DNA of 33,685 bases from the NCBI GenBank assembly GCA_028710285.1, contig JAQTUK010000004.1:1-33685 (forward strand), given 5' to 3'. The translations under genes were made by a program, and so were the position numbers. A model generated the notes under the pieces. That model was not told where the DNA came from, ran no database searches, and worked only from the letters and a program-made list of their open reading frames with translations. This document shows positions 8,451-15,667 of this stretch, piece after piece; within the stretch, counting starts at the first letter, position 1; every line of letters starts with the position of its first letter. Source of the stretch: Methylacidiphilaceae bacterium. GTDB taxonomy: Bacteria > Verrucomicrobiota > Verrucomicrobiia > Methylacidiphilales > Methylacidiphilaceae.

Positions 8451-9049
8451 CGTCCCCTCCCCTTCGCGCCCGCGAGCGGCCGCCGGCTCGCCCGGGAAAG
8501 ATGCACATCCAGCGCGGAAGCGGCCCGGTCTCCCACCGCGCCGAGAAAGGTGCTCCCCGCCCAGGCCGCCACGGCGGCCCCTGGGCCCGTCTCGGCCCCG
8601 AGAATCCCCCCGATCACGCTTCCCAGCCCCTGCGATCCTACCCGCAATCCTGCTTGGGCGAGGTGGATCGCCGAGTCCCGCAGCCGCTCCTCGGCCAGGG
8701 CCCGCCCCGCTTTCCGCCAATCCTCCGACTGAAGAAGCTCCGACGCCCAGCCAAAGCGGCGGGCATGACCGAAAAACTCCCGGCGCCACTGCCGCAGCCG
8801 TTCGGACGAGAATGAGGCATCTCCCTTTCCGACTCCTTCCGCCGCTTTTGCTCCCCCCTGCCGAGAGCGACGGACGGCCTCCGCCTTGGCCCGCTCGATT
8901 CGCGCCCCGCTTTCCTGTCGCCTTCCCTCCTGCCCAATCTGGCGTGAGAAGCTCTTGACCGCTTCCGACAAGACCTCCCGCGCCCCTTGAGCCAGATCCC
9001 CGAAACTCATGGTCACCCGCACCGTTCCTTGTTTCTGTTGCTTGTTCAT
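8447..9049 (-). CDS. Hypothetical basic protein with glycine-zipper-like C-terminal half
   Basis: Not recognised. 200 residues from the ATG at 9049; the frame stays open further upstream, but that part is low-complexity and lies over the receptor gene's leader. Residues 1-130 are charged and Arg/Ala-rich, probably helical. About 138-175 is Gly/Ala-rich with spaced small residues (GSVIGGILGAETGPGAAVAA), resembling a glycine-zipper membrane-inserting or oligomerising segment. The last 25 residues are basic. No signal peptide is evident. It converges on glgB with overlapping stop codons and is divergent from the TonB receptor gene. The gene call rests on frame length and sensible composition in very GC-rich DNA, so it could be spurious. 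Confidence 0.5.
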   Translation of the reverse strand: MNKQQKQGTVRVTMSFGDLAQGAREVLSEAVKSFSRQIGQEGRRQESGARIERAKAEAVRRSRQGGAKAAEGVGKGDASFSSERLRQWRREFFGHARRFGWASELLQSEDWRKAGRALAEERLRDSAIHLAQAGLRVGSQGLGSVIGGILGAETGPGAAVAAWAGSTFLGAVGDRAASALDVHLSRASRRPLAGAKGRGR

Positions 9050-9278
9050 AGGATTCCCGTGGGGCGATCTCCGGTTGAGGCGCATCCCCTTCCTTTCCAT
9101 CCCGGGCACACCGCGCCGCGGGTTTTGGGGAAAAGGGGGCCTCGGCTCTCTTCTGCGCGAAATTTTCCCAGGCAGTGCGTACGATGCCCCAGCCATGGCG
9201 CGAGCACCCCTCTCCCCTGCCCGCACGCCGCAAGGGAAGACGGGACGGCCCGGCGGCAAAGTGCGAAACGCAGCGATC

Positions 9279-9292
9279 GGCACGAATCCTGC
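9279..9292 (+). promoter_or_regulatory. Candidate sigma54 (-24/-12) promoter before the TonB receptor gene
   Basis: The sequence CGGCACGAATCCTGCT has the invariant GG (9279-9280), ten bases, then GC (9291-9292), and matches the consensus TGGCACG-N4-TTGCW except at two bases. An NtrC-type sigma54 activator is encoded in the same gene group. Against it, transcription would start near 9304, leaving only about five bases before the ATG at 9309. Confidence 0.3.
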
Positions 9293-9308
9293 TCGGACTT
9301 TGTCCACC

Positions 9309-11756
9309 ATGGAAGCAACCAGTCGCCGGCGCTCCCTGCTCTGCCTGCGCGTTGTCCTCTTCCTCCTTGGCGCCGTTGCCGCCCCGCAAGGGCATTGCAC
9401 GCCGCCCGGCGAACCGCCAGCGGACTCGTCCGGCCCACCCGGGGAAGCAGCGCCACCGGGGGAAGACACCCCAAGCGACCGGAAGCTCCGCAGCGCCCTT
9501 CAGCAACCGAAGCCTCCGGCCAAAAGCCAATCCGATCTCGAAAAGGCGATGTCCCAAATGCCCGAGGTCGAGGTAGTCGCCGTCACGCCGCTGCCGGGCA
9601 TGGGACAGCCGCTGCAAAACCTGCCGGGCAATTATCAGATCCAGCAGGGAAAGACCTGGCTGCAGCAGGAGGAGTTCAGCCTGCCGCAGTTCCTGGAGCG
9701 GAACATGGCGAGTGTCAACGAGGTCAACATGAACGGGAATCCGTTCCTTCCCAATATCAACTACCGCGGCTTCGCCGCCTCCCCCGTCCCCGGAACACCG
9801 GTCGGGATCTCGGTTTTCCTGGACGGCGTCCGGATCAATGAGCCCTTCACCAACAACCTGCTCTGGGACTACGTCCCGCAGCTCGCCATCCAAAACATGG
9901 AGATGGTCCCGGGCTCGAATCCGATCTATGGCCAGAACACCCTGGGCGGAGCCCTGGTTCTTCAGACCAAGAACGGGAGAACCAGCCCCGGCTCGATGCT
10001 TCAGGACTACGCGGGGGTCTGGGGCACCAACGACCTGGAGTTCCAGCACGGAGGATACAAGGGCAACTGGGACTGGTTCCTCAGCGGCAACTGGATGAGC
10101 CAGGACGGCTGGCGGCAGCAGAGCTCAAGCTATGTCAAGCAGCTCTTCGCCAAGGTCGGATATCATACGGAGGAGACCGACGTTCATGTCGAATACATCG
10201 GGGCCGATAACCTGATCAACATCCTCGGCCCTACCCCCCTCGACATGCTGGCTACCGGCGGGAACTCGATGATTTATACCGGGCCGAATCCCCAATACGA
10301 CAATCTGAACATGGTCAACCTGCTCGCCTCGCAAAAGCTCACCGATGAGCTCACCTTGGGTGGCAACGCCTACTTCCGGGAGTCAAATTACAACTTCAGC
10401 AACGGCAATGTCGCCAACAACGTCGACCAGTTCCTCGGCTTCAACTATCCTCCGGCTGCGCAGGCGCTGAATGCCAGCGGAATGCCCATACCGGCCGGGG
10501 AATGGGATTTCGGCTCGATCGCCCAGACGGGCGCGGGTGCCCGGCTCCAGCTCCAGTGGGAGAAGAGCTTCGCCGGCATGGAAAACTATGCGGTGGCGGG
10601 AGCCAGCTACGATTGGGCGCAATGTTTTTTCGGCTCCGGATTCTACCCGGCTGCGATGGGAGCCAACTACAACAACATCACGATTCCGGGCTACCCCTTC
10701 CAGGATCAGTTTTCCGTGCCGACGTTCAGCCAATACATTGGCCTCTACCTGACCGACACCTTTTCGCCCACCCCCTGGTTCCACCTAACGGGCGCGCTTA
10801 GGGACAACTACGCCCAGATGAATATCGGGGGCACAGGGGTCGAGAGCAGCGGGGAGACGGTTTCCCTGGCGGCGGCCGAGCGCTTTCAACAGGTGACCCC
10901 CGCCGCCGGCTTTACCCTCCAGCCGCTCGCCGCCTTCGGAGTCGCCGACCCCACGCTCAAGGATCTCACCTTCTTCTTCAACTACAGCGAGAGCTTTCGG
11001 CCGCCCATGGTGGGCGAGATCACGGGAGCCAATCCGGCGATCCCCGTGATCTTGCCGGTGGCCCAACTCGGAGACCCAGCCCTCGCCCCGGTGCTGGTGC
11101 AGACCTTTGAGAGCGGCTTCCGCGGCAAACTCGCTCCGGGGAACATAGACTGGGCCTTCTCCTTTTATCAGAGCAACCTCTCCAATAATATCATGTTCCA
11201 GCAGACCGGCCATTCGAGCGCCGGTTTTTTCCAGAACATCGGCACGGAGCAAAACCAGGGCGTCGAGGTCACCCTCCAGGGCAGCTACAAGAAGCTCACC
11301 TGGTTCGCAAACTGGTCCTTCCTGGAAGCGACCTTTCAAAGCCCGCTGATCCTGCAGAACGCCGTGAGCACGGCAGTGCCCGTCCAACCGGGCAACCGGT
11401 TGCCGAACCTGCCGCAGCAGATGATCAAGGCGGGGATCACCTATCAACTCCTGCCGCAATGGCAGGTTTCGATGGACTTCCAGTACTATTCGAGCCGCGT
11501 GCTCTACGGGGACTGGGCCAATGTCTATCCAATGCTGACCGGCTTTGCCGTGCTCAACCTTCAAACTTATTATACGCTCAACAAGCATTGCCAGATCTTC
11601 GTCTTTGCGACCAATCTCTATGATGAACAGTATGCAAGCGCGGGGCTCATCAGCCAAAATGTCTTTACGGGAGCTCCCCACGGCGGAACCATTGTACCGT
11701 TCGTGACGCCCGGATCGCCGTTTGGTGTTTGGGGAGGAGTCCGCCTCCAGTTTTGA
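9309..11756 (+). CDS. TonB-dependent outer-membrane receptor
   Basis: Energised outer-membrane channel for a scarce ligand such as a metal chelate or cofactor; substrate unknown. 815 residues from ATG 9309, chosen because it starts a good signal peptide (RRR, hydrophobic core LLCLRVVLFLLGAVAA). The frame is open 300 bases upstream, but that part does not resemble a secreted protein. A Pro/Gly-rich linker is followed by a TonB-box-like VEVVAV, a plug domain (about 80-210, with FLDGVRINEP and YGQNTLGGALVLQT) and a 22-strand-type barrel ending in the typical C-terminal Phe (GVRLQF). A histidine kinase and an NtrC-type regulator follow closely, and the xoxF cluster lies 4 kb downstream. Lanthanide or copper uptake is a guess from context only. 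Confidence 0.9.
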   Translation: MEATSRRRSLLCLRVVLFLLGAVAAPQGHCTPPGEPPADSSGPPGEAAPPGEDTPSDRKLRSALQQPKPPAKSQSDLEKAMSQMPEVEVVAVTPLPGMGQPLQNLPGNYQIQQGKTWLQQEEFSLPQFLERNMASVNEVNMNGNPFLPNINYRGFAASPVPGTPVGISVFLDGVRINEPFTNNLLWDYVPQLAIQNMEMVPGSNPIYGQNTLGGALVLQTKNGRTSPGSMLQDYAGVWGTNDLEFQHGGYKGNWDWFLSGNWMSQDGWRQQSSSYVKQLFAKVGYHTEETDVHVEYIGADNLINILGPTPLDMLATGGNSMIYTGPNPQYDNLNMVNLLASQKLTDELTLGGNAYFRESNYNFSNGNVANNVDQFLGFNYPPAAQALNASGMPIPAGEWDFGSIAQTGAGARLQLQWEKSFAGMENYAVAGASYDWAQCFFGSGFYPAAMGANYNNITIPGYPFQDQFSVPTFSQYIGLYLTDTFSPTPWFHLTGALRDNYAQMNIGGTGVESSGETVSLAAAERFQQVTPAAGFTLQPLAAFGVADPTLKDLTFFFNYSESFRPPMVGEITGANPAIPVILPVAQLGDPALAPVLVQTFESGFRGKLAPGNIDWAFSFYQSNLSNNIMFQQTGHSSAGFFQNIGTEQNQGVEVTLQGSYKKLTWFANWSFLEATFQSPLILQNAVSTAVPVQPGNRLPNLPQQMIKAGITYQLLPQWQVSMDFQYYSSRVLYGDWANVYPMLTGFAVLNLQTYYTLNKHCQIFVFATNLYDEQYASAGLISQNVFTGAPHGGTIVPFVTPGSPFGVWGGVRLQF

Positions 11757-11811
11757 CCGACCTTGCCGGCGGGCTCTCGATGGGAATGCGATCGGCGCGA
11801 AACCGGCCTCC

Positions 11812-13284
11812 GTGAAAATCGCGACCCGCATTCGTCTCGCCTCCAGCGTGCTCTTTCTCTTGGTCGCCGCCCTCTCCGTCGAAGCCGCCTGGCTGGCGCT
11901 CCGCGGACAGAAACAGATCGAGCAGGTGGGGGAGGAGCTACTGCAGATCTCCCTGCTCTCCGATCTCGAGCTTTTCGCCCAGCGGGAAGTTGCGGAAGTC
12001 TCCGATGTTCTCGGCGGGAAGGATCCAAAGGCCCGAGCCCAGTTTTCCGCTTTCGCGCGTCAAGCGCGCGAACTCCTGGTCCGCTGCCACTCCCTGCCGC
12101 GGAGCGAAGCGGAAAGGAAGGGCCTTGCCACCGTCGAGCAAAACACGCTTACGCTCGAGAAAATGGGCCGGGAGATCCTTGAGCGGCCGGGACGGCCGGA
12201 AGGAGCCGCTTCTTTTTCCGGGGTTGACTCCCTGGAGGCTTTCCTCGACGGTCCGTTCCGCCAGTCGCTGCGCACCCTCGCTCGCCTCTTCCATGAGGGC
12301 GCGATCGAGCGCGCCGGGGAAAAGGCCCGCCTGCTCAAGGAGACCGCCACGCTCCTGGTCGCTCTCTGCTTCCTTGCCGGCCTGGGATTGGCCGCCCTCG
12401 TCTCTCTCTGGCTCTCCCAAGGGATTGGCCGTCCTTTGCGCAACTTGGTCGAAGCCGCTCGAAGCATCGGCCGTGGGGAGCGCAAAGCCCTTCCGGAAAT
12501 CCCTTCCTCGGGAGATCTTCGAGCGCTCGCCCTGGCCTTCCACCAGATGGCAAGCGAGCTGCAAGCCTCGCAGGAGAAGATCGTCCGGACGGAGCGGATG
12601 GCGACCATTGGGGCCACCGCCGCCGCCGTGGCCCACGGGATCCGCAACCCACTGGCCAGCATTCGCGCGCTGGCGCAGGTGCCGCTCCTGCAGCCCGGCT
12701 CCTCCGGCTCCACCGGCGATACCCTCCGGGAGATCATCTCCGAAACGGACCGGCTCGATCGCCGAATCGGCCAGCTCTTGACCTTCGCCAAGCCCCTCAC
12801 CCCGAGGCCGATTCTGGGTAGCCTCAATGCGCTCGCCGAGGCCATCGCACCCTCCCTGGCCAAAGGGGGAGGCAAGGAGATCGCGATCGCTCTCTGCTTG
12901 GATGCCGATCTCCCACCCGCTCGCTTCGATCCCGCCCAGATGGAACAGGTTCTTCTGGAACTCCTGGCCAACGCGCTCGCCGCCGTCGGCCCGGGCGGAC
13001 AGATCCGACTGCGCACCGGTGTCCAACCGGATCGACGTCTCTACCTCGAGGTCGAAGACGACGGCGAGGGGATTTTGGAGGAAAATCTCTCTCGGGTGAC
13101 CGAGCCCTTTTTTACGACGCGGCCGGAAGGATCGGGCTTGGGCCTGGCCATCGTCCAGCGGTACGTTTCGCAGAATGGAGGCGAGGTGAGCGTGAGCAGC
13201 CAAATCGGCAAGGGAACGCGGGTGACCCTGCTTTTCCCCGCCGCAACCGAGGAGGGCGATGGGACTCAACATCTTACTGGTTGA
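11812..13284 (+). CDS. Membrane-bound sensor histidine kinase (NtrB/ZraS-like)
   Basis: Senses a signal at the membrane and phosphorylates the response regulator encoded next. 490 residues from GTG 11812, which gives a basic N-terminus then TM1 (SSVLFLLVAALSVEAAWLAL). The ORF's first ATG (11722) lies inside the receptor gene and is rejected. Order: TM1 at about 10-30, an extracytoplasmic helical region of about 150 residues, TM2 at about 180-205, a HAMP linker, the H-box VAHGIRNPLASIR (His275), an N-box (ELLANALAAVG), a G1 box (VEDDGEGI) and a G2 box (GSGLGLAIVQ). It overlaps the regulator gene by 26 bases and follows the TonB receptor by 55, so all three are probably co-transcribed. Confidence 0.93.
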   Translation: MKIATRIRLASSVLFLLVAALSVEAAWLALRGQKQIEQVGEELLQISLLSDLELFAQREVAEVSDVLGGKDPKARAQFSAFARQARELLVRCHSLPRSEAERKGLATVEQNTLTLEKMGREILERPGRPEGAASFSGVDSLEAFLDGPFRQSLRTLARLFHEGAIERAGEKARLLKETATLLVALCFLAGLGLAALVSLWLSQGIGRPLRNLVEAARSIGRGERKALPEIPSSGDLRALALAFHQMASELQASQEKIVRTERMATIGATAAAVAHGIRNPLASIRALAQVPLLQPGSSGSTGDTLREIISETDRLDRRIGQLLTFAKPLTPRPILGSLNALAEAIAPSLAKGGGKEIAIALCLDADLPPARFDPAQMEQVLLELLANALAAVGPGGQIRLRTGVQPDRRLYLEVEDDGEGILEENLSRVTEPFFTTRPEGSGLGLAIVQRYVSQNGGEVSVSSQIGKGTRVTLLFPAATEEGDGTQHLTG

Positions 13285-14641
13285 GGACGAACGAAACCTG
13301 GCCCGGTCGATTCGCGAGCTTCTCACCGCACAAGGCCACGAGGTTGCCCAGGCCTTCGATGGCAACGAAGGCCTCCGGCAAGCCGAGATCACCGCTCCTG
13401 ATCTGCTCCTGCTCGACGCTCGCCTTCCCGGCCTCTCCGGGCCTGAGCTCCTCCGCCGCGCGCGGGCCATCCATCCTACCCTGGCGGCCCTCGTTTTCAC
13501 CGCCTACGCCTCGATCGAAGACGCGGTCGCCGTGATGAAGCTCGGCGCCTTTGACTACCTTCAGAAGCCCCTGGACCTCGATCGCCTTTGCGTCCTGGTC
13601 GATCGGGTCGAGGAGACTGTCCGCCTCAAGCAGGAACTGGCCTACTACCGAAGCCTCGATGAGCCGATCCTGATCGGGGAGTCGCCGGCGATCCTCTCCC
13701 TTCGGGAAAAGATCGACCGGTTGAGCCGGCTCGAGGGAAGTCAAGGACTCCCCACCGTACTGGTCTCCGGAGAAACGGGCACCGGGAAGGACGTCGTTGC
13801 CCGGCTCCTCCACCAACAGAGCTCTCGACGGGGACGCCCATTCTTGGCGATCAACTGCGTGGCGCTTCCGGAAAGCCTGGTCGAAAGCGAGCTGTTCGGC
13901 TACGAGCGGGGAGCCTTTACCGGAGCCCAAGGGGCGAAGCTCGGGCTCATGGAAGCCGCCGACAAGGGCACTCTCTTCCTCGACGAGATCGGCGACCTCC
14001 CCCTCCCCTTACAGGGAAAGCTCCTGACGGCCATTGAGCACAAGACCGTTCGACGGCTGGGCAGCATCCGCGATCGCAAGGTCGACCCGTGGATCCTTGC
14101 CGCGACCAACCGGAATCTTGAGACTTTGATCGGCGATGGCGCCTTCCGGGCCGATCTTTACTACCGGCTGCGCGTCGTCCATCTCGAGCTGCCTCCTTTA
14201 CGCGAGCGGATGGGTGACATCCCTCTTCTGGCGGACTATTTCCTTCGCCTCCATGCCACCCGTTACGGGAAGCCCGGCAAGAAGCTCGCCCCGGAAACCC
14301 TATCGGCCCTGAGGGAATATCCCTGGCCGGGAAATGTCCGCGAGCTCTCCCACGCGATCGAGCAAGCGGTTCTCTGGTCGAAGGAGGAAGCGCTGACTGC
14401 CGCGGACTTCGCCTGGCCAGGCCATCTCGCGGGAGGAGCCGCGCAACCCTTGGCCACTTCCGACGAAGCAATCCGGATGCTCCTTCGCGAAGGGCTCTCG
14501 TCCGCCGAGATCGAGAAACGGCTGCTGCAACAGGCCCTCGAAGCCTCGGGAGGCAATATCTCCCAAGCCGCCCGCCTCGTTGGCATGACTCGGGACATCC
14601 TCCGCTATCGGATGGAAAAGTACGGCATCGGCGCAGGCTAG
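13259..14641 (+). CDS. NtrC-family sigma54-dependent response regulator
   Basis: Cytoplasmic transcription activator that remodels sigma54 RNA polymerase when phosphorylated. 460 residues. Receiver domain 1-120, with phospho-acceptor Asp53 in LLLLDARLPG and the switch Lys in YLQKPL. AAA+ domain at about 140-370, with Walker A SGETGTGKD, the sigma54-contact loop GYERGAFTGA, Walker B GTLFLDEIGD and the arginine-finger region ADLYYRLRV. A Fis-type helix-turn-helix lies at the C-terminus (ASGGNISQAARLVGMTRDILRYRMEKYGI). Its partner is the kinase encoded just upstream. Targets are unknown; the receptor gene at the head of this group has a sigma54-like element, and the xox cluster begins 119 bases downstream. 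Confidence 0.95.
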   Translation: MGLNILLVEDERNLARSIRELLTAQGHEVAQAFDGNEGLRQAEITAPDLLLLDARLPGLSGPELLRRARAIHPTLAALVFTAYASIEDAVAVMKLGAFDYLQKPLDLDRLCVLVDRVEETVRLKQELAYYRSLDEPILIGESPAILSLREKIDRLSRLEGSQGLPTVLVSGETGTGKDVVARLLHQQSSRRGRPFLAINCVALPESLVESELFGYERGAFTGAQGAKLGLMEAADKGTLFLDEIGDLPLPLQGKLLTAIEHKTVRRLGSIRDRKVDPWILAATNRNLETLIGDGAFRADLYYRLRVVHLELPPLRERMGDIPLLADYFLRLHATRYGKPGKKLAPETLSALREYPWPGNVRELSHAIEQAVLWSKEEALTAADFAWPGHLAGGAAQPLATSDEAIRMLLREGLSSAEIEKRLLQQALEASGGNISQAARLVGMTRDILRYRMEKYGIGAG

Positions 14642-14680
14642 CTTGCGAAAAGGAGCGACGGCGCCACGGGGGCAAACGCC

Positions 14681-14701
14681 AAGGCTTCGGTCTTCTTTTT
14701 T
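14681..14701 (+). terminator. Rho-independent-type terminator after the response regulator gene
   Basis: AAGGC-TTCG-GTCTT forms a five-pair stem (one G-T wobble) capped by a TTCG tetraloop, followed by C and six T. It lies 40 bases after the regulator stop codon and before the next gene, so it separates the two transcription units. Confidence 0.6.
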
Positions 14702-14759
14702 GATCGGCTTTCCGTTGGCGGGCAGAAATCACCTGTGCTAGGAAGGGTAAGATTGCCCC

Positions 14760-15506
14760 ATGAGCCACGCGCCCGGCCTCCGCAGAGAACCGCGTCTTTT
14801 CCTGGTCGTTCGCCTGCTCTCGCTCCTGTTGGGCTTCTCAGCCGGGCTCTTTCTTGTCCGAGCGAGAGCCATTCCGGTACAGCTCGTGTCGGCAAAGCGG
14901 TACTATACGCTCTCCCTATCCACAGCGGCGGGCCCAGGCCAGGCCGCTCAACCCTACGTCCGGTATCAGGCACAATGGCAGTTCGTGAACCGAGGGGCAG
15001 GCCGCACTTTCGAAATTTTCAGCTTCGAACTCCCCTATCTGCCCTACATGGAATACCGCGCTTGGGCGCACGGCATTCCGCTCTCCGTCCGAAAGGACGG
15101 CAATCGCTATTCCTTGTCTCTCCACTTGCGGAGGGGAGAACGGGCTGTCGTGGAAGTCTCCTCCCTGCAACGCGTCCTGCCGATCGACCCCGCTCGGAAG
15201 ATCGACGAGTTTCAGGATCTGATCCAATGGGGCGGTTGGAGTCCTCCCATCGAGGACTTTTGGATTGTCGTCGACCTGGGTGGAATCTATGCCGCGTATC
15301 AAAAGCAGCTTCCCGCCTTCGGCCTGGGAGGAAGCGGTCCCGCCCCCAGCCTCTCTTTCCCGCAGTTCCTCTCGAACCGGATCGTCCAAATCTCGCCGGG
15401 AGGCTATCAAACCGGAGTCAACAAAATCTGGTGGCACTCCCAAAACGTTTGGAAGGAATCCGAATATTACCACATGCGCGTGCAGTGGCAGGCCTGGTAT
15501 CGATAG
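14760..15506 (+). CDS. Secreted/periplasmic protein of unknown family, paralogue A flanking the xox cluster
   Basis: Not recognised. 248 residues: basic N-terminus, a signal peptide or anchor (about 12-40, RLFLVVRLLSLLLGFSAGLFL), then a soluble beta-rich domain. It is a clear paralogue of the protein encoded at 19732-20532. Shared motifs in order: YYTLSLS, LPYLPYMEYR (PYLEYR in the partner), LQRVLP, RKID, IQWGGW, PPIED/PPIDD, WIVVDLG, PAFGLGG, FPQFLSN/FQEFLTN, WWH, and the final AWYR. Over the central 56 positions I count 39 identities. It ends 161 bases before xoxF on the same strand. The conserved aromatic and acidic positions suggest a folded domain with a specific partner, but no function can be read from sequence. 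Confidence 0.8.
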   Translation: MSHAPGLRREPRLFLVVRLLSLLLGFSAGLFLVRARAIPVQLVSAKRYYTLSLSTAAGPGQAAQPYVRYQAQWQFVNRGAGRTFEIFSFELPYLPYMEYRAWAHGIPLSVRKDGNRYSLSLHLRRGERAVVEVSSLQRVLPIDPARKIDEFQDLIQWGGWSPPIEDFWIVVDLGGIYAAYQKQLPAFGLGGSGPAPSLSFPQFLSNRIVQISPGGYQTGVNKIWWHSQNVWKESEYYHMRVQWQAWYR

Positions 15507-15551
15507 CGCCTTGTCCCTGCGGCCTTTGTCCCTTGATTGGATTTACTCAGC

Positions 15552-15596
15552 AGCGCCATTTTTGCGCTTGACCGTCACGCGCAAAGAAGTTATCGC
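15552..15596 (+). promoter_or_regulatory. Candidate xoxF promoter with adjoining inverted repeat
   Basis: TTGACC (15568-15573) and TATCGC (15591-15596) are 17 bases apart and resemble a sigma70 -35/-10 pair; the -35 is good (5 of 6) and the -10 weak (3 of 6). An inverted repeat, AGCGC-N7-GCGCT (15552-15568), abuts the -35 and could be an operator or a leftover hairpin of the upstream transcript. Confidence 0.35.
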
Positions 15597-15620
15597 CTCC
15601 CTTGCAGCTTGAGGAGAAAT

Positions 15621-15661
15621 GCCCGTAGGGCAAGACTCCCGCAACCTAAACGGAGGAGGTT
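15621..15661 (+). promoter_or_regulatory. xoxF leader: strong Shine-Dalgarno within possible stem-loops
   Basis: GGAGGAGG (15652-15659) lies eight bases before the xoxF ATG, an almost ideal ribosome site fitting a very highly expressed protein. A small hairpin, GCCC-GTA-GGGC (15621-15631), lies upstream. AACCT (15643-15647) can pair with AGGTT (15657-15661), placing part of the ribosome site in the loop and stem. The ribosome site is firm; a regulatory role for the hairpins is speculative. Confidence 0.5.
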
Positions 15662-15667
15662 AACCAA

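Noticed and set aside
8366-8815. Plus-strand open frame over the minus-strand hypothetical gene
   Set aside because: Pro/Arg-rich translation with no domain character; it starts inside glgB and behaves as a shadow of the opposite strand.
9009-9308. 300-base in-frame extension ahead of the TonB receptor gene (ATG 9009)
   Set aside because: The extension has no secretion signal of its own and would put the real signal peptide 100 residues inside the protein. ATG 9309 directly starts a good signal peptide.
14717-14750. Possible promoter (TTGGCG with CTAGGA 17 bases on) or DtxR-like half site before the first paralogue gene
   Set aside because: The -10 does not match the consensus, and the TAGGAA segment lacks the second arm of a palindrome.
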